Positions 1 through 30,000 are shown, counted from the stretch's first letter. The stretch: DNA of 64,000 nt from Xiphophorus maculatus (GCF_002775205.1 NC_036443.1:17770373-17834372); one strand, 5' to 3'. The notes: generated by a model not told the origin, from the letters alone. A program made the numbers and translations.

Positions 1-150
1 TGGGTGGCCAACAGCTGGGTGAATGTGGACCCCTATCACCAGCAGCAGGCTCGCTACCAGAGACTAGTTGCTCAAAGGCATCAAGCCAAGTCTGGTACGG
101 ATGAGCACTATCAGTCTCTGTCACACAGCGACCTCCACCTGGATCTATAG
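1..150 (+). CDS. 3' terminal coding exon of an unrecognised gene (partial)
   Basis: Frame 1 is open from the first base to a TAG at 148-150 and gives a 49-residue C-terminus. It contains WVNVDPYHQQQARYQRL and ends LSHSDLHLDL. It is polar, rich in Gln, His and Arg, and has no membrane segment after the first few residues. It looks real because codon use is balanced and the stop is followed by AT-rich sequence typical of a 3' UTR. I do not recognise the family. It could be the cytosolic tail of a membrane protein, but that is a guess. The 5' part lies outside the window, and whether base 1 falls within the exon or at its start cannot be told. It is on the same strand as slc6a8, about 4.8 kb upstream of its start codon. 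Confidence 0.5.
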   Translation, partial: WVANSWVNVDPYHQQQARYQRLVAQRHQAKSGTDEHYQSLSHSDLHLDL

Positions 151-3030
151 CCAGACTGTGAAACAACATGACATCAAAACATTGCTTTGGAAATGGAGTC
201 ATTCCGTCTAGTGAGGTCTGACTGACATTTACACATCAGATGATGAGGAGGACTTTGCAAAAGTCAGGAGCAGCCCGCATTATTTTTATAGATGTTGCTA
301 TAAAGGACCCAGACTTTCTGGTCATTTTAAAATTACAGCATTTTTACACTAAAAAGTCAGTCCCAAAGAGCTGAAAACTTACATAACACTAAGATCAGCT
401 GATATATAATGTATCTGTGTTCCAGTTTTATGCCTTTGCTCAATTTGTTTCTATTTCCTAAAGCTGTGATCAGCAGACGCTAATCATTTGCTTTAAGTTA
501 TATCATAATCCTCATTTCTTCATAACTTGGCCAGTTTCTTCTAAATGCCACAACTTCTTAAGTGAGGTTATGCAATAATTTAGCCAAGATCAGTTTTTGT
601 TAGATTTTTTTTTACCTTTAACAGCAAAAGACAGTTTATTATTGATTCTCAGTCAAATTGTTTGTGTAGGCACAGCACTAGATTTAGATGCCTTTATTTG
701 TTCTTTAATGATTCCTAGGTTAATGTTGTATGGATTACCGAGCTCAAAAGACATTCCTTTGACACATTTTAGGTACAAGAATTGAACAGAAATATATTTA
801 AATTAGTTATTGTTAAAGAGTTGTGAAAATCTCAAGACTACATCAGTTTCATACAAGCAGGTCGGGCCTTTAAGTGCAAAATTTAAGCGATAAAGGGAGG
901 CTCTAGACTTTTGCATTGTTCTTAGTCAATATGATAATTGCACATAATAGCATCACATATCTCTTTTTATAAAATATCATGATTTTAATACTGATGGGGC
1001 CAATTCCCTAGAACTGAATTCATAAGAGACATTATCCAGAAATTTAAGAGTGTAAATGTTTCTAACCTTAACCGCACCTTAAAAATATATAACTGATAAA
1101 GAGCGATAGCTATTTCTAAACAAAATGAGGAGAGATGCAAAAACGTGCAGTCAAATGTAAGAGATAAGCTAGCTAGTGTGCATTTTGTTTTGGTTTGTGA
1201 GGCTTTTGCCCCTGCTTCAGGTTATTCTTATTTATTTTCTTATTTATTGCTTTGAAATTGAAGCCTTTTGTTAGAAGTTACCACAATGCTCATCTGTGAA
1301 TGTGTTTCCTGAGGGAAACTGTTTCTCAGATCTTTTCTTTTAGCTCTGTACTTCATATCTATGTCCAGAGACAATGATCTGTTATCATGAAGTGTTATTT
1401 AATAGGACTTTGTTGTCATCCTGTGAAAAACCAGGAGTCAGGATTTAAATGGACTGGACAGAATAATACACAGACAGTCGTTCAGGTAAAAGACAAATGT
1501 AGGTCTTTGATATGTTTTGCTGAGTGTTTTTTCCACACAAAAATATATTTATTGTCTCAGACTATTTATTTATTTATTTATTACCACAAATTGGTAATTT
1601 TATTTAAAGACCTGGGTATTTATAAATGGTTGACATTGCACCCAATCTGTAAGTGTGTACATTGTACTTGTATGTGTTGAAATGTTTACTGTATAAAGCT
1701 ATGTTTTATTAACGGTGTTTGAGCGTTTTTTTTGTGATGACGTTGGCCCACATTTTGGCCACTAGATGTCGTCCAACATCAAGTATGTCCCTCAAATCTG
1801 AAGCATGAAACAAAACTAATTTAGACAAAGATTAAAACCACAATTAATACAATTAAAATCACTTTTTTAATGTCACAAGATACATTGGCTTACACAACTC
1901 TGTTATTCAGATATATTTGCAGAAGACCTTTCCTACAATATAACTCAAAAGTTATGTTTCAATCTCATGAGATGGAACAGTTAATTCTTAAAATTGTTAA
2001 TGTCATTAATAAATTATAAATGTTAATAAGTTAAACCTGAATTTTAACAGTACGTGGTTTTGTACAATCACATGATAGTCCCTAAAATTAACAGTAGAAT
2101 ACTTAGGACTGCAATAATAAGTCAAAAAGGTTATTACAGCTCACAAACATTATTAACTATCATTACATTGGTTTTAGACATTATTTTTGTCCCTTGTAAC
2201 ATTTATAACTCAAACCCTTTCACTGATCATTTAGGTTTCTAAAATGGAGGTGAAGACTGGAATTGGTTTCCATCCTAAACTTTGGGCACCTATAATTGTA
2301 ACCATTGTCTGCTGGAAGATACCATGTAGGCAGCATTTAAATGTTTTTCTATTCCTTACCCCTATGGTACAGGCAATCTCAGTAAAATAAGGTATCACTG
2401 AAAAGTTTATCTATTTTAATTCAAATAATAGAGTGAAGCTTGCATATAAATCAGTTACAATTATATATTTTGTTTACATGTTTGTACATTTTGACAGCAA
2501 GTGAAAACCAACAGTATTGTGAAAAAAAATACATTATATTTAAAGCAAAGACAAAAATATTTTTTATTAACCAAATGTTATTTAACATCCAAATTATGGC
2601 CTACAAAGTCCAGTGCAGAACTGCAAACTTTACAGAGACACCTGCAACTAGGAGGGCAACACAGAAAATGCTATTGCTCAAAACATATCCTGGATGCTGG
2701 GTCCAAATATGTAAATGGAAAGCTGAGTGAAAGAAAAACTTGCAGAAAAGGTCAACGATAACTGCAGCTTTTGGAAAGTTGTATACCAAACCATGTCAAG
2801 GATATGAGAGACATTCTAAAGGCATGTACAGTGCCTGGAGTCCGTGCATCAAGACTTACCACACACACATGTATCCATGGGCTTTAACTGCCGCACTCAG
2901 GAATCATACACAATGCCAGAAGCCTCTTACCCAGGCTAAGAAAAGAATGACAGGACTGTTGCTCAGAAGCCTTATTTTCTAATGAAAATAAGAAATCACG
3001 GTCACACAGTGAGGAGGACTGTGTGACCCT

Positions 3031-3067
3031 GAGGAGGAGGAGGAGGAGGAGGAGGAGGAGGAGGAGG
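3031..3067. repeat. (GAG)n trinucleotide microsatellite
   Basis: About 12 uninterrupted GAG units. The poly-Arg and poly-Leu frames it creates are translation shadows, not proteins. Confidence 0.9.
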
Positions 3068-3871
3068 CAGAGGAAGCGTAAAGAAGAACAGAATTCAAGT
3101 TGTTGGGGAGCTATATCATGTGCTGTTGGTCCAGTGTGTTCCAAAAACAGAACTGCCATCTACCATGAAATCTTAGTACACTTGATGATTCCCTCTGACG
3201 ACAAGCTTCATGAATATACTGATTTAATTTTCCAGTCGAACTTGGCACATAATGTAAGATTGTAGTGGAGGAATTTTGATCCACTGTCTCCAGGAGAATT
3301 GTGTTAATTGAGACTTATTAGATTGCTTTTGAACATGAATCATGATCATATTTAAAGTCCTTCCACAGCATTTCAGTCGGAGTAAAGTCCAGACTGACTC
3401 AGCCAATACAAAAGACTGATTTGAGAGGTTTTGTTAGACGTTCAGAGATGGACATATTGCCTCTGAATGCTTCAGCTTATTATCTTGCTGCATAACCCAG
3501 CTGTACTTGAGCTTATGGCAATGAACTGATAACTTAAGAATTTTCCGCTTAAGGACATAATTATGTAATCAATTATGACAGGTACTGAAGCAGCAAAAAA
3601 TCCCCAGATAACAGCAATAGCATCACATCTTCCTGCTGGTATGATGTACTGTTAGTTGTATGCCAAATGTAACGGGATTGACACCTTCCAAAGACTTACA
3701 CTTTTGTTTTATCACTCTTTCTCAAATATTTTCTAAAACACTGAATGTGTAATACACAAATATCAGAGAGAAAACCTATTCAAAATTATGTCAGCATTCC
3801 TTCTTCCAACATTTGTTTAAGAATAAACAAACAAAAAAACTAATAATTGCACCGAATTATTATTTTGGTGC

Positions 3872-3872
3872 A

Positions 3873-3941
<69 letters not shown>

Positions 3942-4015
3942 GTTATTATTGTTATTATTGTAATAATAATAATAATTATTATTAATAATTAGTAATAATT
4001 ATTGTATTATTATTA
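3872..4015. repeat. (ATT)n trinucleotide microsatellite with degenerate right flank
   Basis: A long run of ATT units to about 3959, followed by interrupted TTA/TAA units to about 4015. The right flank is partly complementary to the core, so the region could form a weak hairpin. Confidence 0.85.
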
Positions 4016-4189
4016 TGCAATTATTATTTCGACTAATTTATTTTTAATAAAGTAGTCAATGATTGGTTTTACTTGATAACGGTTTTAGATACAGTCTAAA
4101 TAAACCAAGTTCATGTCAATCGGTTTATATTAACACATTTCCTGGGGCCTTGAGATATAGGACGAATCAAAAACAAACAAACAAACAAA

Positions 4190-4480
4190 CCGGACGGCAT
4201 TAGACGGCGCGCTGTGCCCCGATCCTATCCGCTATTATTTCCATTGATATCAGGTCAAGGACGTAATCAACGCATCCTTGTCGTGACGCTTTCTGGCTGA
4301 GGGCTGCTGCTGATGCTGTGCGCGCACCGCACCGGGAACTCCCCTCAGCCAATCACGTCAGTCGGCCGGCAGCGCGAGGAGGCGGGGGTAGAGAGTCCGC
4401 CACAGCTAACGGACCGTCGAGTCGAGCGGATCACATTCTCCGAGCCGTCGAACCGCGGCACCTCGCAGAACAGGGATCAT
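4190..4480 (+). promoter_or_regulatory. slc6a8: GC-rich proximal promoter / 5' UTR of slc6a8
   Basis: GC and CpG content rise sharply here against the AT-rich surroundings, as in a CpG-island promoter. A CCAAT box at 4349-4353 overlaps TCACGTCA at 4353-4360, a CRE-type ATF/CREB site (complement TGACGTGA). No clear TATA box is seen. The slc6a8 start codon is at 4948, so the transcript would have a long 5' UTR, possibly with a small UTR intron (an acceptor-like TTATTTCAG ends near 4754). The transcription start is inferred, not seen. Confidence 0.55.
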
Positions 4481-4947
4481 GGACTTCTAACCGAGCTGCT
4501 GAATCAAATAATCATACAAATTATTTACCCTTAGGCGTAGTATCATTTTTCATTTAAGGGGTTATCCATGAGATTCTTCAGGCTTACCTTTAAGTGCTTC
4601 GTCGACTGCTTTTGAATCTCCTCCTTGTCAACGGCTCAACTGACCGCGGCGCTTTGTGACATTTTTTCCATCTCTTTCGGCTGAGCTGAGGGGTTCCAAC
4701 GTGTGATATTTAAAAAAAACAAAAAACAAAACTGAATCTTTTTTATTATTTCAGAGAGGAGAAATAACAAACTCAGATAACAACAAGAACAATTGGAGGA
4801 GTGTAGCCTACACTGTGGCTACATCTCTCTGTCTCCCCCTCTGAGCCAGCCGGGTACGTTTTTTTCAAACAAATAGATATTCTTTAAAAAAACTTGAAAG
4901 CTTCCCCCTGCCATAACAAAAACAACCAGCTTCTTTCTTCACCTAAC

Positions 4948-21003
<16,056 letters not shown>

Positions 21004-21564
21004 CGACCTGATCTCAGCAACACATGTCCACTAAAACATGCACAAACGCTACATTGGCCTTGTCTGACCTAAACACAAATCAGTAAAACACTCTACAATT
21101 TTTAAAATGTACAAAAAGAAAGAAAAAAAAAGATCCTGGGCAAATGGACCAAAGAAAACACTGGAGAAGAACTGAAACACACCTGCATTCATGAAGTCAC
21201 GCCCTCTGCTCTGTTTCTTTCACTCTACCTCGCTGACTCTGCTCTCTGTCCGCCCCCCCCCTCCCCCCTCCGTCCTCCTGCCTTCGTGCTGTCTCGTCCC
21301 TTTCTCGTATTGTGGGTGTTATCGTGTCTCCCATAGCTGCAGTGTCTCCCCTCTCTGCACCTTTCTGTCAGTATATATAAAGCCAAACAAAAAGGCATTT
21401 TGTTTCACATGAGCAGAAACCTCTGGTTAAAACTGTCGAGATGAACTCCCATCATGTCTGCTGGTGAAATCCCATCGTCATAGTGTTTATGCATGTAGCT
21501 GCATGTGTGCCCGTGCCCTGTGTATCTGTACGTGCGTGGGCATTTGCATGTGTATGAAAGGGAG

Positions 21565-21598
21565 TGTGTGTGTGCGTGTGTGTGTGTGTGAGTGTGTT
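21565..21598. repeat. (TG)n microsatellite in the slc6a8 3' UTR
   Basis: Alternating TG/CG run within the presumed 3' UTR. Confidence 0.8.
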
Positions 21599-21947
21599 GG
21601 ACCATGGCAGTGTTACCTTCAATTACATGTCACATTGCCTATGGACAGTAATTTCTGCCAGCTGTATTCACTCCATTCAGTGTAATTAAAATGACTTCCA
21701 TTTGTTTAAAAGAAGAAGAAATGAAAAGAAAGAAAATATATAATCACAACAAGACAATGCCGCACCATTTCCAGCTGTGTATTATAAACTAACTTAAGTA
21801 TCTTGTGTATTGTAGTGTTGTGAATTAGTGTTATTTTTGGGGGGGAGGTTAATGAGGATTATTAACACGTTTAGAGAAGAGAATAACATCCAACTGAGCT
21901 GTGTACCAAGCACGAGAAAGAGATGTTGAGATGGAACAGAGAGAAGC

Positions 21948-21953
21948 AATAAA
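21948..21953 (+). terminator. slc6a8: Likely polyadenylation signal of slc6a8
   Basis: AATAAA 945 bases after the stop codon, followed within about 30 bases by the GT-rich GTACTGTGTTGTTAAGGG. This implies a 3' UTR of about 0.95 kb. Confidence 0.55.
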
Positions 21954-21975
21954 CAATCAGATGAAGAGATGTACT

Positions 21976-24009
21976 GTGTTGTTAAGGGTCTTTATTTCCT
22001 TGTTTTCATTCACTGAAATGTACAATATATACACAAAATATACAGAAAAAACAACTTCTTGGTTCAATTACCTCAAATGTCTGAATGGGGTAGTTTGGAA
22101 GTGGAGTTCAGTGGAATATTAGCCCTGCGATGCCAAACATGTTATTTTCTAGGGCGTCTACCAGTTTAACAAGGTTGGTATTTTCCTTCAGAAGCTGCAG
22201 CATCGAATCCTCTAGTTTTCGTCTGCCATCTAAAATCTAAGATGGCTAAACACACGTTCTAAAAAGCACCGTTTCCATGGAATACAAAGTCTTTTTGTAT
22301 TCCTGTTGTTTTAATGTATTATTATTATGTATTATTATTATTATTAATGTGGCAATAGGACATAAAGTTATTTAAACCAATTCTTACTAAAAATATCTCT
22401 TTAATGCTTTCAACAAAAATATTTATGTAATAAAACATTCTGCAGAATTTGATGAGTACTAAAATAAATCTATTCAGGTATATTTTATGGATCGGTGACT
22501 TTTTTTCCATCAGTTTACTTGGGGATGATACAATTAATTCATTATCATTCATACCTATTACATAAATTACATTACAAAATGACAAATCCAAGTGATATTG
22601 TTAGAGAAAAATATTACATTTAAATGCATGGTCTATCTTTTAATTGACTGCAAACCCTAACAGCAACCTTTCATTGAAAAGACATAAATGATTGTTAATG
22701 AAAAACACAAAAACTTTTAAAAAGTGCACATGCTATCATGTTTACATAAAAATGGATTTCGATTTTAAATGTTAAAAAGTTTCTAAACATGATCAAAAGT
22801 GCAAAAAAAAAAAAAAAAAAAGCTTGACCTCAAAAATGCATGTTTTGAAGAAGTATCCATGGAATTACAAAAATGCTATTTTCTATGTTTTTTATGTTTT
22901 TGGCTAAATAAGAATAAATTATTTGACTTTAAATATCAATTAAGAATATGTCTAAGGATATGTTGAGTTTGGAGGTAAATGTCTGTATAAACATACCATG
23001 CAAACATGACAGGAAATCCACATTGAAACAACTGCAAGTAAGATACTGCCTGCTAGCAGATCCAAAAGACCCCATTTCAGAACAGCGAGCGCTATCCTTT
23101 TATTACCTTTGCAGTTGTAGGAAAAGAAGAAAAAAATAAATCTGTGACTTATTAATGATTTCTGCAAGTTGATCATTCATCTCATGGGTGTGGCAAGGAA
23201 GTCATGTTGTTTTGCTTGTCTGATCAGTATTTTAAAAGTAGGTTAAACATGCAATTGCACCTAACAAACATCTTCAAAAATAAACAGAAAAAAATGAGAA
23301 AAAACCAGATCATTTACTGCATTCTATTCTATGTGCCGTTGAACTCTTGGCTAGCTCAACATTAGCAGTTTATAGAAATAAGCTAAAAGTTATGACTTCT
23401 CTGACTTGTGAATAAGATATAAGTACATCCATTTGTTTGTTTAAAGCTGCCCCTTTGTTTGAATGTAACAGCAAGTACGCTTTTTTTGTGGTCACATTAT
23501 TCACAAATGACTGGCAGATATTATACTTTCCTTTTCAAAAGTTTCTCTTTACCCCCAGCCTTCCACTCGTTCTCTGCTCCCTCTCATGGATGCCATAAAT
23601 ACAGACTCTCATTAGTCCTGCGTTACATTCTCCCACTCATCCCCCACCCTCCGCCATCTCAAACACTCCACACCACACAGCAAGAGAGCCGCAGTGACGT
23701 ATTCCTGGCCATCTCATTATACCATATCATAAAAAGCTGGTCGCCAAGGCAACAGATCCCTGTGTTTCCTTGGCAACCGGCCGCCATGTCAAGGTGGCTC
23801 ATTCTCTCCTGGTGAATGAGAGGGGAGGAGACAGTGGCAGCCAATGGAGAGCGGTGAAACGTGCAAAGGGGGAGGAGAGGTTGAAGATTGCGTGAATTGG
23901 AAAAAATGCGACCCCTCCTGGTCACATTTTGGTATCACAAAAAAGATCCTGAAAAAAGAAAAATAGAGTTGGGGGAAAAAAAAGAAAATGTATGTGCAGC
24001 AAAAAGTTA
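21976..24009. other. Convergent intergenic region between slc6a8 and slc26a6
   Basis: AT-rich, with no supported coding exon. It should hold the 3' UTR of the minus-strand slc26a6. TTTATT at 23099-23104 (AATAAA on the minus strand) is one candidate polyadenylation signal. A 19-base A run lies near 22803. The open frames around 23459-23925 on both strands overlap one another and show no family resemblance. Confidence 0.5.
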
Positions 24010-27000
24010 TCATTTAATGCCTCTGCAGTGTGATTTACTCACAGTGCCGTTGTTCTCCTGTCCCAGTTTCTTGAAAATGTGAAGAACTGCATCATGAACC
24101 GACACAAACAAACAGCTCTTGGGGACGAACTCGGAGAAGAAGTTTGCCCTTTCCATCTGTTCCACCACACAGGCTGTGTTTACAGCACATAAAGACAGAG
24201 CAGTGTTGATGACTTTAAGAGACTGCTTGTATTTAGGTGTGTGTTATTTATGCATCTGTTTTTATGGGGGTTTTTTTGTTTTGTTTTGAATGCACTTTTT
24301 AGGTAAGAACTGAATTTTGTTGTACTTTTCTCAATAACAATTACAACAATTCAGCTGACCATCATAGGGAACACATATCAACCTGATATATTTCTGCCTG
24401 ACTTTTATGCACCATCCGGAACAATGTGGCGCCTCACAGCCTGAGACCTTGATGCATTCACTATCAAAACCTAATGCCTTGATTTTGTATTCACCTCACT
24501 TCTGTTTCTGTTTTGTCTGCAGGTGGGTTTACCTTGACAGGCGGCTAGATAGATGGTCACACCAACGTCCCCAAAGTCCCTGAAAATCTGAAATAAGAAC
24601 AAAACTTTATTCATCGTTTGCTGATCTTCACCTAACTAGGAAATCCAGATACAGACGTACATTTTTTAGCGTCTTCACAGCAACTGTGTCCAAAGAGCTG
24701 GTCACTGAGACATCCAGAATGATGCTGTGAGTCCCAGATCTATAGCTACTCTGCTTCCCATCTTCACCTTGTTTTGAATCCACAGTGACGACCTCATATG
24801 AGTCTGAATCAGAGTCGGATGTGACTTTGTCGGAACGATAACCCCAGTTGACTTGACCTTTGCCAGAGACGTCTGAATCTGTGTCTGCCATGCTCAAAAC
24901 CACACCTTTCTGGTTATCCTTATTCTTATTTAGCCTCTGTCAAAAAAGGAAAAGAGTAATGACTAAAAAACATCAGCTAGCGCCAGTATGCTTGCAGCAT
25001 GCATACATTTTTCTTTGCTTCATCCCTTTCTCTTTTTTTCTGTTTTTCTTGTTCTCGCCTCTGCTTGGCTTCTTGATTCTTCCTCTCAGTTTGCAGCTTT
25101 CCAATGTCGATTCCACTCTACAGAGGGTTTGTGTGTCGTAATTAAGACAAAGAAAAAGAAAGTGAGGCAAGAGAGAGAAATAACGAAGCCATAGAGGCTA
25201 ATGTTACCAGCAGAAAGAGATCGTATTGCACTGTCATGGGCACACATGCACACACCTTCTCTTGCAGGGACTCCAAGTACATTTCAGCATTTGTGAAATT
25301 GATAGTTCCCGATGAGTGGAAGATTTTTATTCCTGGGATCTCTTTGGCCTACATGGATGGAATAATAGACAAAAACAACAACATAATTTTCTCTGAACCA
25401 TAAATTGAAAGGTTCATGTTTTGTTTAGCTCCTTCTTTATCATGACACATCAAGGCAGAACCCTAATCTTTGCAGCTGAAGTTCCATCCTGCCATCAATT
25501 GTAAACAAAATGCCTGCTGAACTCTGAAGGTTTCAGACAAAGACTCTCTCTCCAGCCTGGAGAGAGCAGTCAAACTTTTTCCAGTTTTGAAGTGACGTGT
25601 GCCACTGAGCTAACTTGTTGCAGAGCTGCTAATGTTTAGATTTGTACCACTATTGCCTTATCAGAGTCAAGTATAGTTTAGAAGTATGGTTTAATAAGAA
25701 AATACAAAAGCAATATAGAACTATTCACAGTAAAATAACTCAAGAGCTCGTGGCCTGTGGACAAGGTTTCTCATTGTTTCTGAGAAGATGTTCAACCTTT
25801 GCAAAAACCAGCGATCAAATTAAATATTGCAACATCCAATGCTAAAATATTACAAGTAAAGAAAGAGAAACTGAGTAAAACTTGGATGATTTGTTTTGGA
25901 GCAATAATGTTACCTCTTTGTAGGCCTCTATGTCCAGATACAGCTCTGTGCCTGGTACATTGCCCAAGATTGAGTACCTGGGTCTGAAACGAGTAGCAAT
26001 TATATGATTAAGACAAGCATTGCCCTGCAGCCTTTCACTAATTAGATCACAGTCCAATCATTGTCAGTAAGTACGATCAAAAGTGTGTTTTTACAGTTGT
26101 GTTTTGAAGATGATTGTGAGCATGGAAAAGCCGATGGAGACAGCCAGACCCAAGTCCAGATTGAGGAGGATGGTGCTTATGAATGTGACCAGCCAAACAA
26201 GCTGCGTGGCAACGATACCAGCAGTTAGACGTGTCAGCAGTTCCACAGACTGCATTTAAATTGAAATGGATGAAAAAGACTCACCAAGTCAACCTTGTTG
26301 GACTTCCACAGCATGGGCATGTCCGTAAACTGCTTGAACATTCCTCTCAAATTCACAATCACGATTGTGGATAAAACTGCCTGAGGAAACACAGACGAAT
26401 TCAGACAAAATCCCCAGCTTTACTGGGTATGAACTCTGCTCATGTTGGCAGCATGTTAGAGTATCTCTGTTATGTTTGTCTGATTTGTTCTTTTTGTAGA
26501 CATTAGTTCAAAAGATGTTTGATTGAGGTATTTATTCCCTTTGGTTTTTGATGCTGTGCAGTTGGAAGGATTTTTTGCTCCTACTTTTTTTTGTTGTTTT
26601 TACTTTTGAGCACTTCTTATGATGTGTCGCCATACCAACAAGGTATTGTTTTCACAGCTGGAGGCAACTGATCCACATCTCAAAAACTCAAAATACCTGA
26701 ACTACAACCATGAATACCAGAGGAGTTGAAAAGGAGGTTTCATCGATGCAGAGCAGAACCAAAGACAAGAAAGAGAAGGAAATGAAGTTGATTAGCAGAG
26801 TTTGCCTTCAACTGATGGTGTCATCCAGGACATATTACTGCAGAATATCATCTTTGTTGTCTGAATACTGAACTTTTAGCAAATCATGAAAGTCATGAGG
26901 CTATGATAGCAGCAGCCTTTAGTCAAAGGCCTGTTAGATTTGTTGCAAAACTGACTTCTACTGGAGATCCTGACAGCATCACCGGCCACAACGAGTCTTT

Positions 27001-30000
27001 GATGATGCTTGGATGATACGACTTGAAACAAAATTTAAAATGCTTTGAGATGAAAAAAGTATTTCTCAATTGAATTTGAATTCAGATGGATTGTAGTGAT
27101 TATGGGTGAGCTTTAAAGTCAAATTATGCCCATAGGTTTTCCAAACCAAAACAGTGTTGTAACGAGTAGTGGTGTTACTGATCAGTTCAGAATAATTCAG
27201 TCGCCGTTTGACCTGTTTTTAAATTTCTCTTTGAACATTTATCTCATTCCCAGGATGTTGTGATGCCAATCAACAAGGTTTTTGTTGTTGCTGTGCTCTG
27301 CACTGACGATTAGGTTCAGTTCGGAGTATTTAAAAACAGTGAAATGACCCTCCATCTTAGAGAAACATGCAAAAAGCCATTTTATCTATACCAGAAACCA
27401 CTGTTAGTGAGAGAAGAAGGGAAATGGTGCTACCTTGGGGAGATCTTCAAACAAGGAGCCAATTTTCAAAACTGTAATGAGCACAATAACGGAGGAGACC
27501 ATCCCAGCAATCTGACAAAAGACAAACACCAAGACAAAATGTAAATCTGCAAAATGTACAGAAGTTTCAACCAAACATCTGACTGGAGCTGAATTCTACA
27601 GCAGAGTTTCTATTTCATTTTTCTTTGCTTTTGCAATGTGATCACATTCAAATTTGTTTTACTTGAGTTTTGCAGCCGGTGCTCTCCTGTACAAGACTTC
27701 GAGACATTGAGGATGCCACAGCGTAACACCGGAAACAACCACCGATGGTGTTACAGAGACCAAGAGAAACCAACTCCTTGAAAAAGAAAAGCAGCAACAC
27801 AGGAAAAAAACACATCAGTGAAATGTTAATTACCTAAGCCTACAGGTTGAAAAATACATTATTTTCAAAGCTAATATGAATTCATCTTTCAGTGGTTTGC
27901 TGTTAGACCTTTAATTTGTTTTCATGAGCTGCATGCCCATAGATTTTGTAACTTTTCTGGACAAAAGTGTTCTGTTTATTCAGGTGTCTTGGTCTGGCTA
28001 CTGCACTCTGAGATCAGCTGCCAGCAGCACGTTTAAGACATTTGATCACGTAAAGCTTGTTGAGCACGAAACATTTAGCAGGTCCATCTAGAGGTTCTGA
28101 GTGCTGCAAATCCATTTCTCTGCACAGCAGAAGATTCAGAGACCTAACATACATCAGAGTGCATGTTAAAAATATAATAATGACTAAATGATCTTGGAGA
28201 CAACTTGCTTTGATGGAACAATGCAGATTTCTTCAGTAAATTGATGCAATACGGTAATTTTCTTTGTAACAAAAAACAACACTGTTTGAGCACTAATGAT
28301 GGTTTGGAATTTGAACTGCGTTATTAGCAAACAGTAAAAACCCCCAAAAAACTCTTGTCTTTTTTCCACTTATACTGACTTTATCTAATGCAACTTGTGT
28401 CTAACATTTTATCAGAGCTCATCTGTTCTGGTTCATTTAGACTACCGTAATTGAAACCATGTTGTGGCCATTTATGCTAAAGTTTTGTAGTTTATAATTT
28501 CTACCAATTTTGTTTTGTTCTTTGGGTAGTTGGAATATATTTAAGTTAATTTAGAATCAAAATTTGTAATTAATTTTTATATTTGGAATTGTTTAGATTA
28601 CGTTGTTAATTGTTAGACCCTCCCACCAATTTGAGTAATTAAGAACACACCGGGTGCTTGGTGGATTGTTTGGTGAATGTCTGGTGTGGACGGGAGGTTT
28701 TTGTAAAATGATTTTTTGACCACTTATTTACACTTGTTTACACCTTTTTATACCTTCAAACATTAAATTGAGATTATTTTTCGTTTCGACTAAGTTACAA
28801 GACCTTTTTTGGTAATTATTTTATCTCTACTTTTACAATAAATAAATCAATTCGGAAGTGCGTACAAATCCAAAACCATCTGTTACCACCCACAGCCTTT
28901 TATTGGAATTTTTGGCTGTTTTGGAACGGAAGGCTGCGACACCTAACATACATCAGAGTGCATGTTATTAGAAATATAATAATGTCGATCTTGGAGACAA
29001 CTTGCTTTGATGGAACAATGCAGATTTCTTCAGTAAATTGATGCAATAAGGTAATTTTCTTTGTAACAAAGAACAATACTGTTTGAGCACTAATGATGGT
29101 TTGGAATTTGAACTGTGTTATTAGCAAACAGTAACCCCCCCCAAAAAACTCTTGTCTTTTATCCACTTATACTGACTTTATCTAATGCAACTTGTGTCTA
29201 GCATTTTATCAGAGCTCATCTGTTCTGGTTCATGTAGACTACCGTAATTGAAACCATAACCTCAATTTCCTTGTAGATAATTTGGAACATTTATCATGTA
29301 ATAGCTTTCTGAAATATGATTTATCATAAAGGTGAACCAGCCTTTATCCACTGTTGTGTTGACTGTATTCAACATGTAGATTCTTCATAATATAACTTCC
29401 AGAGGCAAAAATGAAATAATGTAAATGTGAGTTGGTACAGATCAAAAGACATTTTTCAGATTTAAATATTCAATCTCAAAAAAGTTTTACTGATAAGTGG
29501 AGCTAAACATACAGCAGGGTCTGGGTTCTACAGATATTCTGAATGTGCCTCAGCTAGTTTAATGAACTATTTTTTGTGCAGCAGAAATGAGGATTTAAAG
29601 TCGACTCCTGGTTAGGTTTTTCTGATTTTGCTCCTCTGTCAGCAGTATGGCTGCAATCCAGATTAATACCTTTAATGTTTTCTTTTTCTTATATAAATAA
29701 AACTAAAATTAAACACTACAATATGTTAAGCAATACAGTGATTCAAAACACATTTAAGAGTCACAATTGATACAGTGAAACCTGGTCCTACATTGTATTG
29801 AGTCAAGGTGCTGAATGCAAATTCATGTCACAGTTTCAGATTTTTATTTCTGACAGGATTTGAAAATCATTTATGATTGTCATTCTACAAACAGTTATGC
29901 TTTGTAAAATAAAGTTTTTAGTAACATGGCATGCATAGCAAGTTTTGCAAGAGACTGTACAGCAGCGGGGTTATTCCTGTCTTTGTGGTCAGGATGAGGC

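Larger units (their letters stand above)
151..4189. other. Probable 3' UTR of the upstream gene, then AT-rich intergenic DNA
   Basis: No supported coding exon lies here. The first 1-2 kb after the stop is probably the 3' UTR of the upstream gene; an AATAAA at 2008-2013 is a possible polyadenylation signal, with no independent support. Short open frames in this stretch (up to about 97 codons) have low-complexity composition and no family resemblance. Two trinucleotide repeats, listed separately, sit in the right half. A short AAAC tetranucleotide run lies near 4171-4190, just before the GC-rich slc6a8 promoter. Confidence 0.5.

Noticed and set aside
23459-24013. Possible extra slc26a6 exon in the 88- or 74-codon minus-strand frames
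   Set aside because: No acceptor in the right phase followed by a recognisable SLC26 C-terminus or PDZ-binding end could be identified. The region is left as intergenic or 3' UTR.
28184-29166. Two similar minus-strand frames (61 and 88 codons) that look like a repeated small gene
   Set aside because: They lie in the duplicated 319-bp intron segment of slc26a6. The similarity is explained by the DNA duplication, and the two frames end differently.
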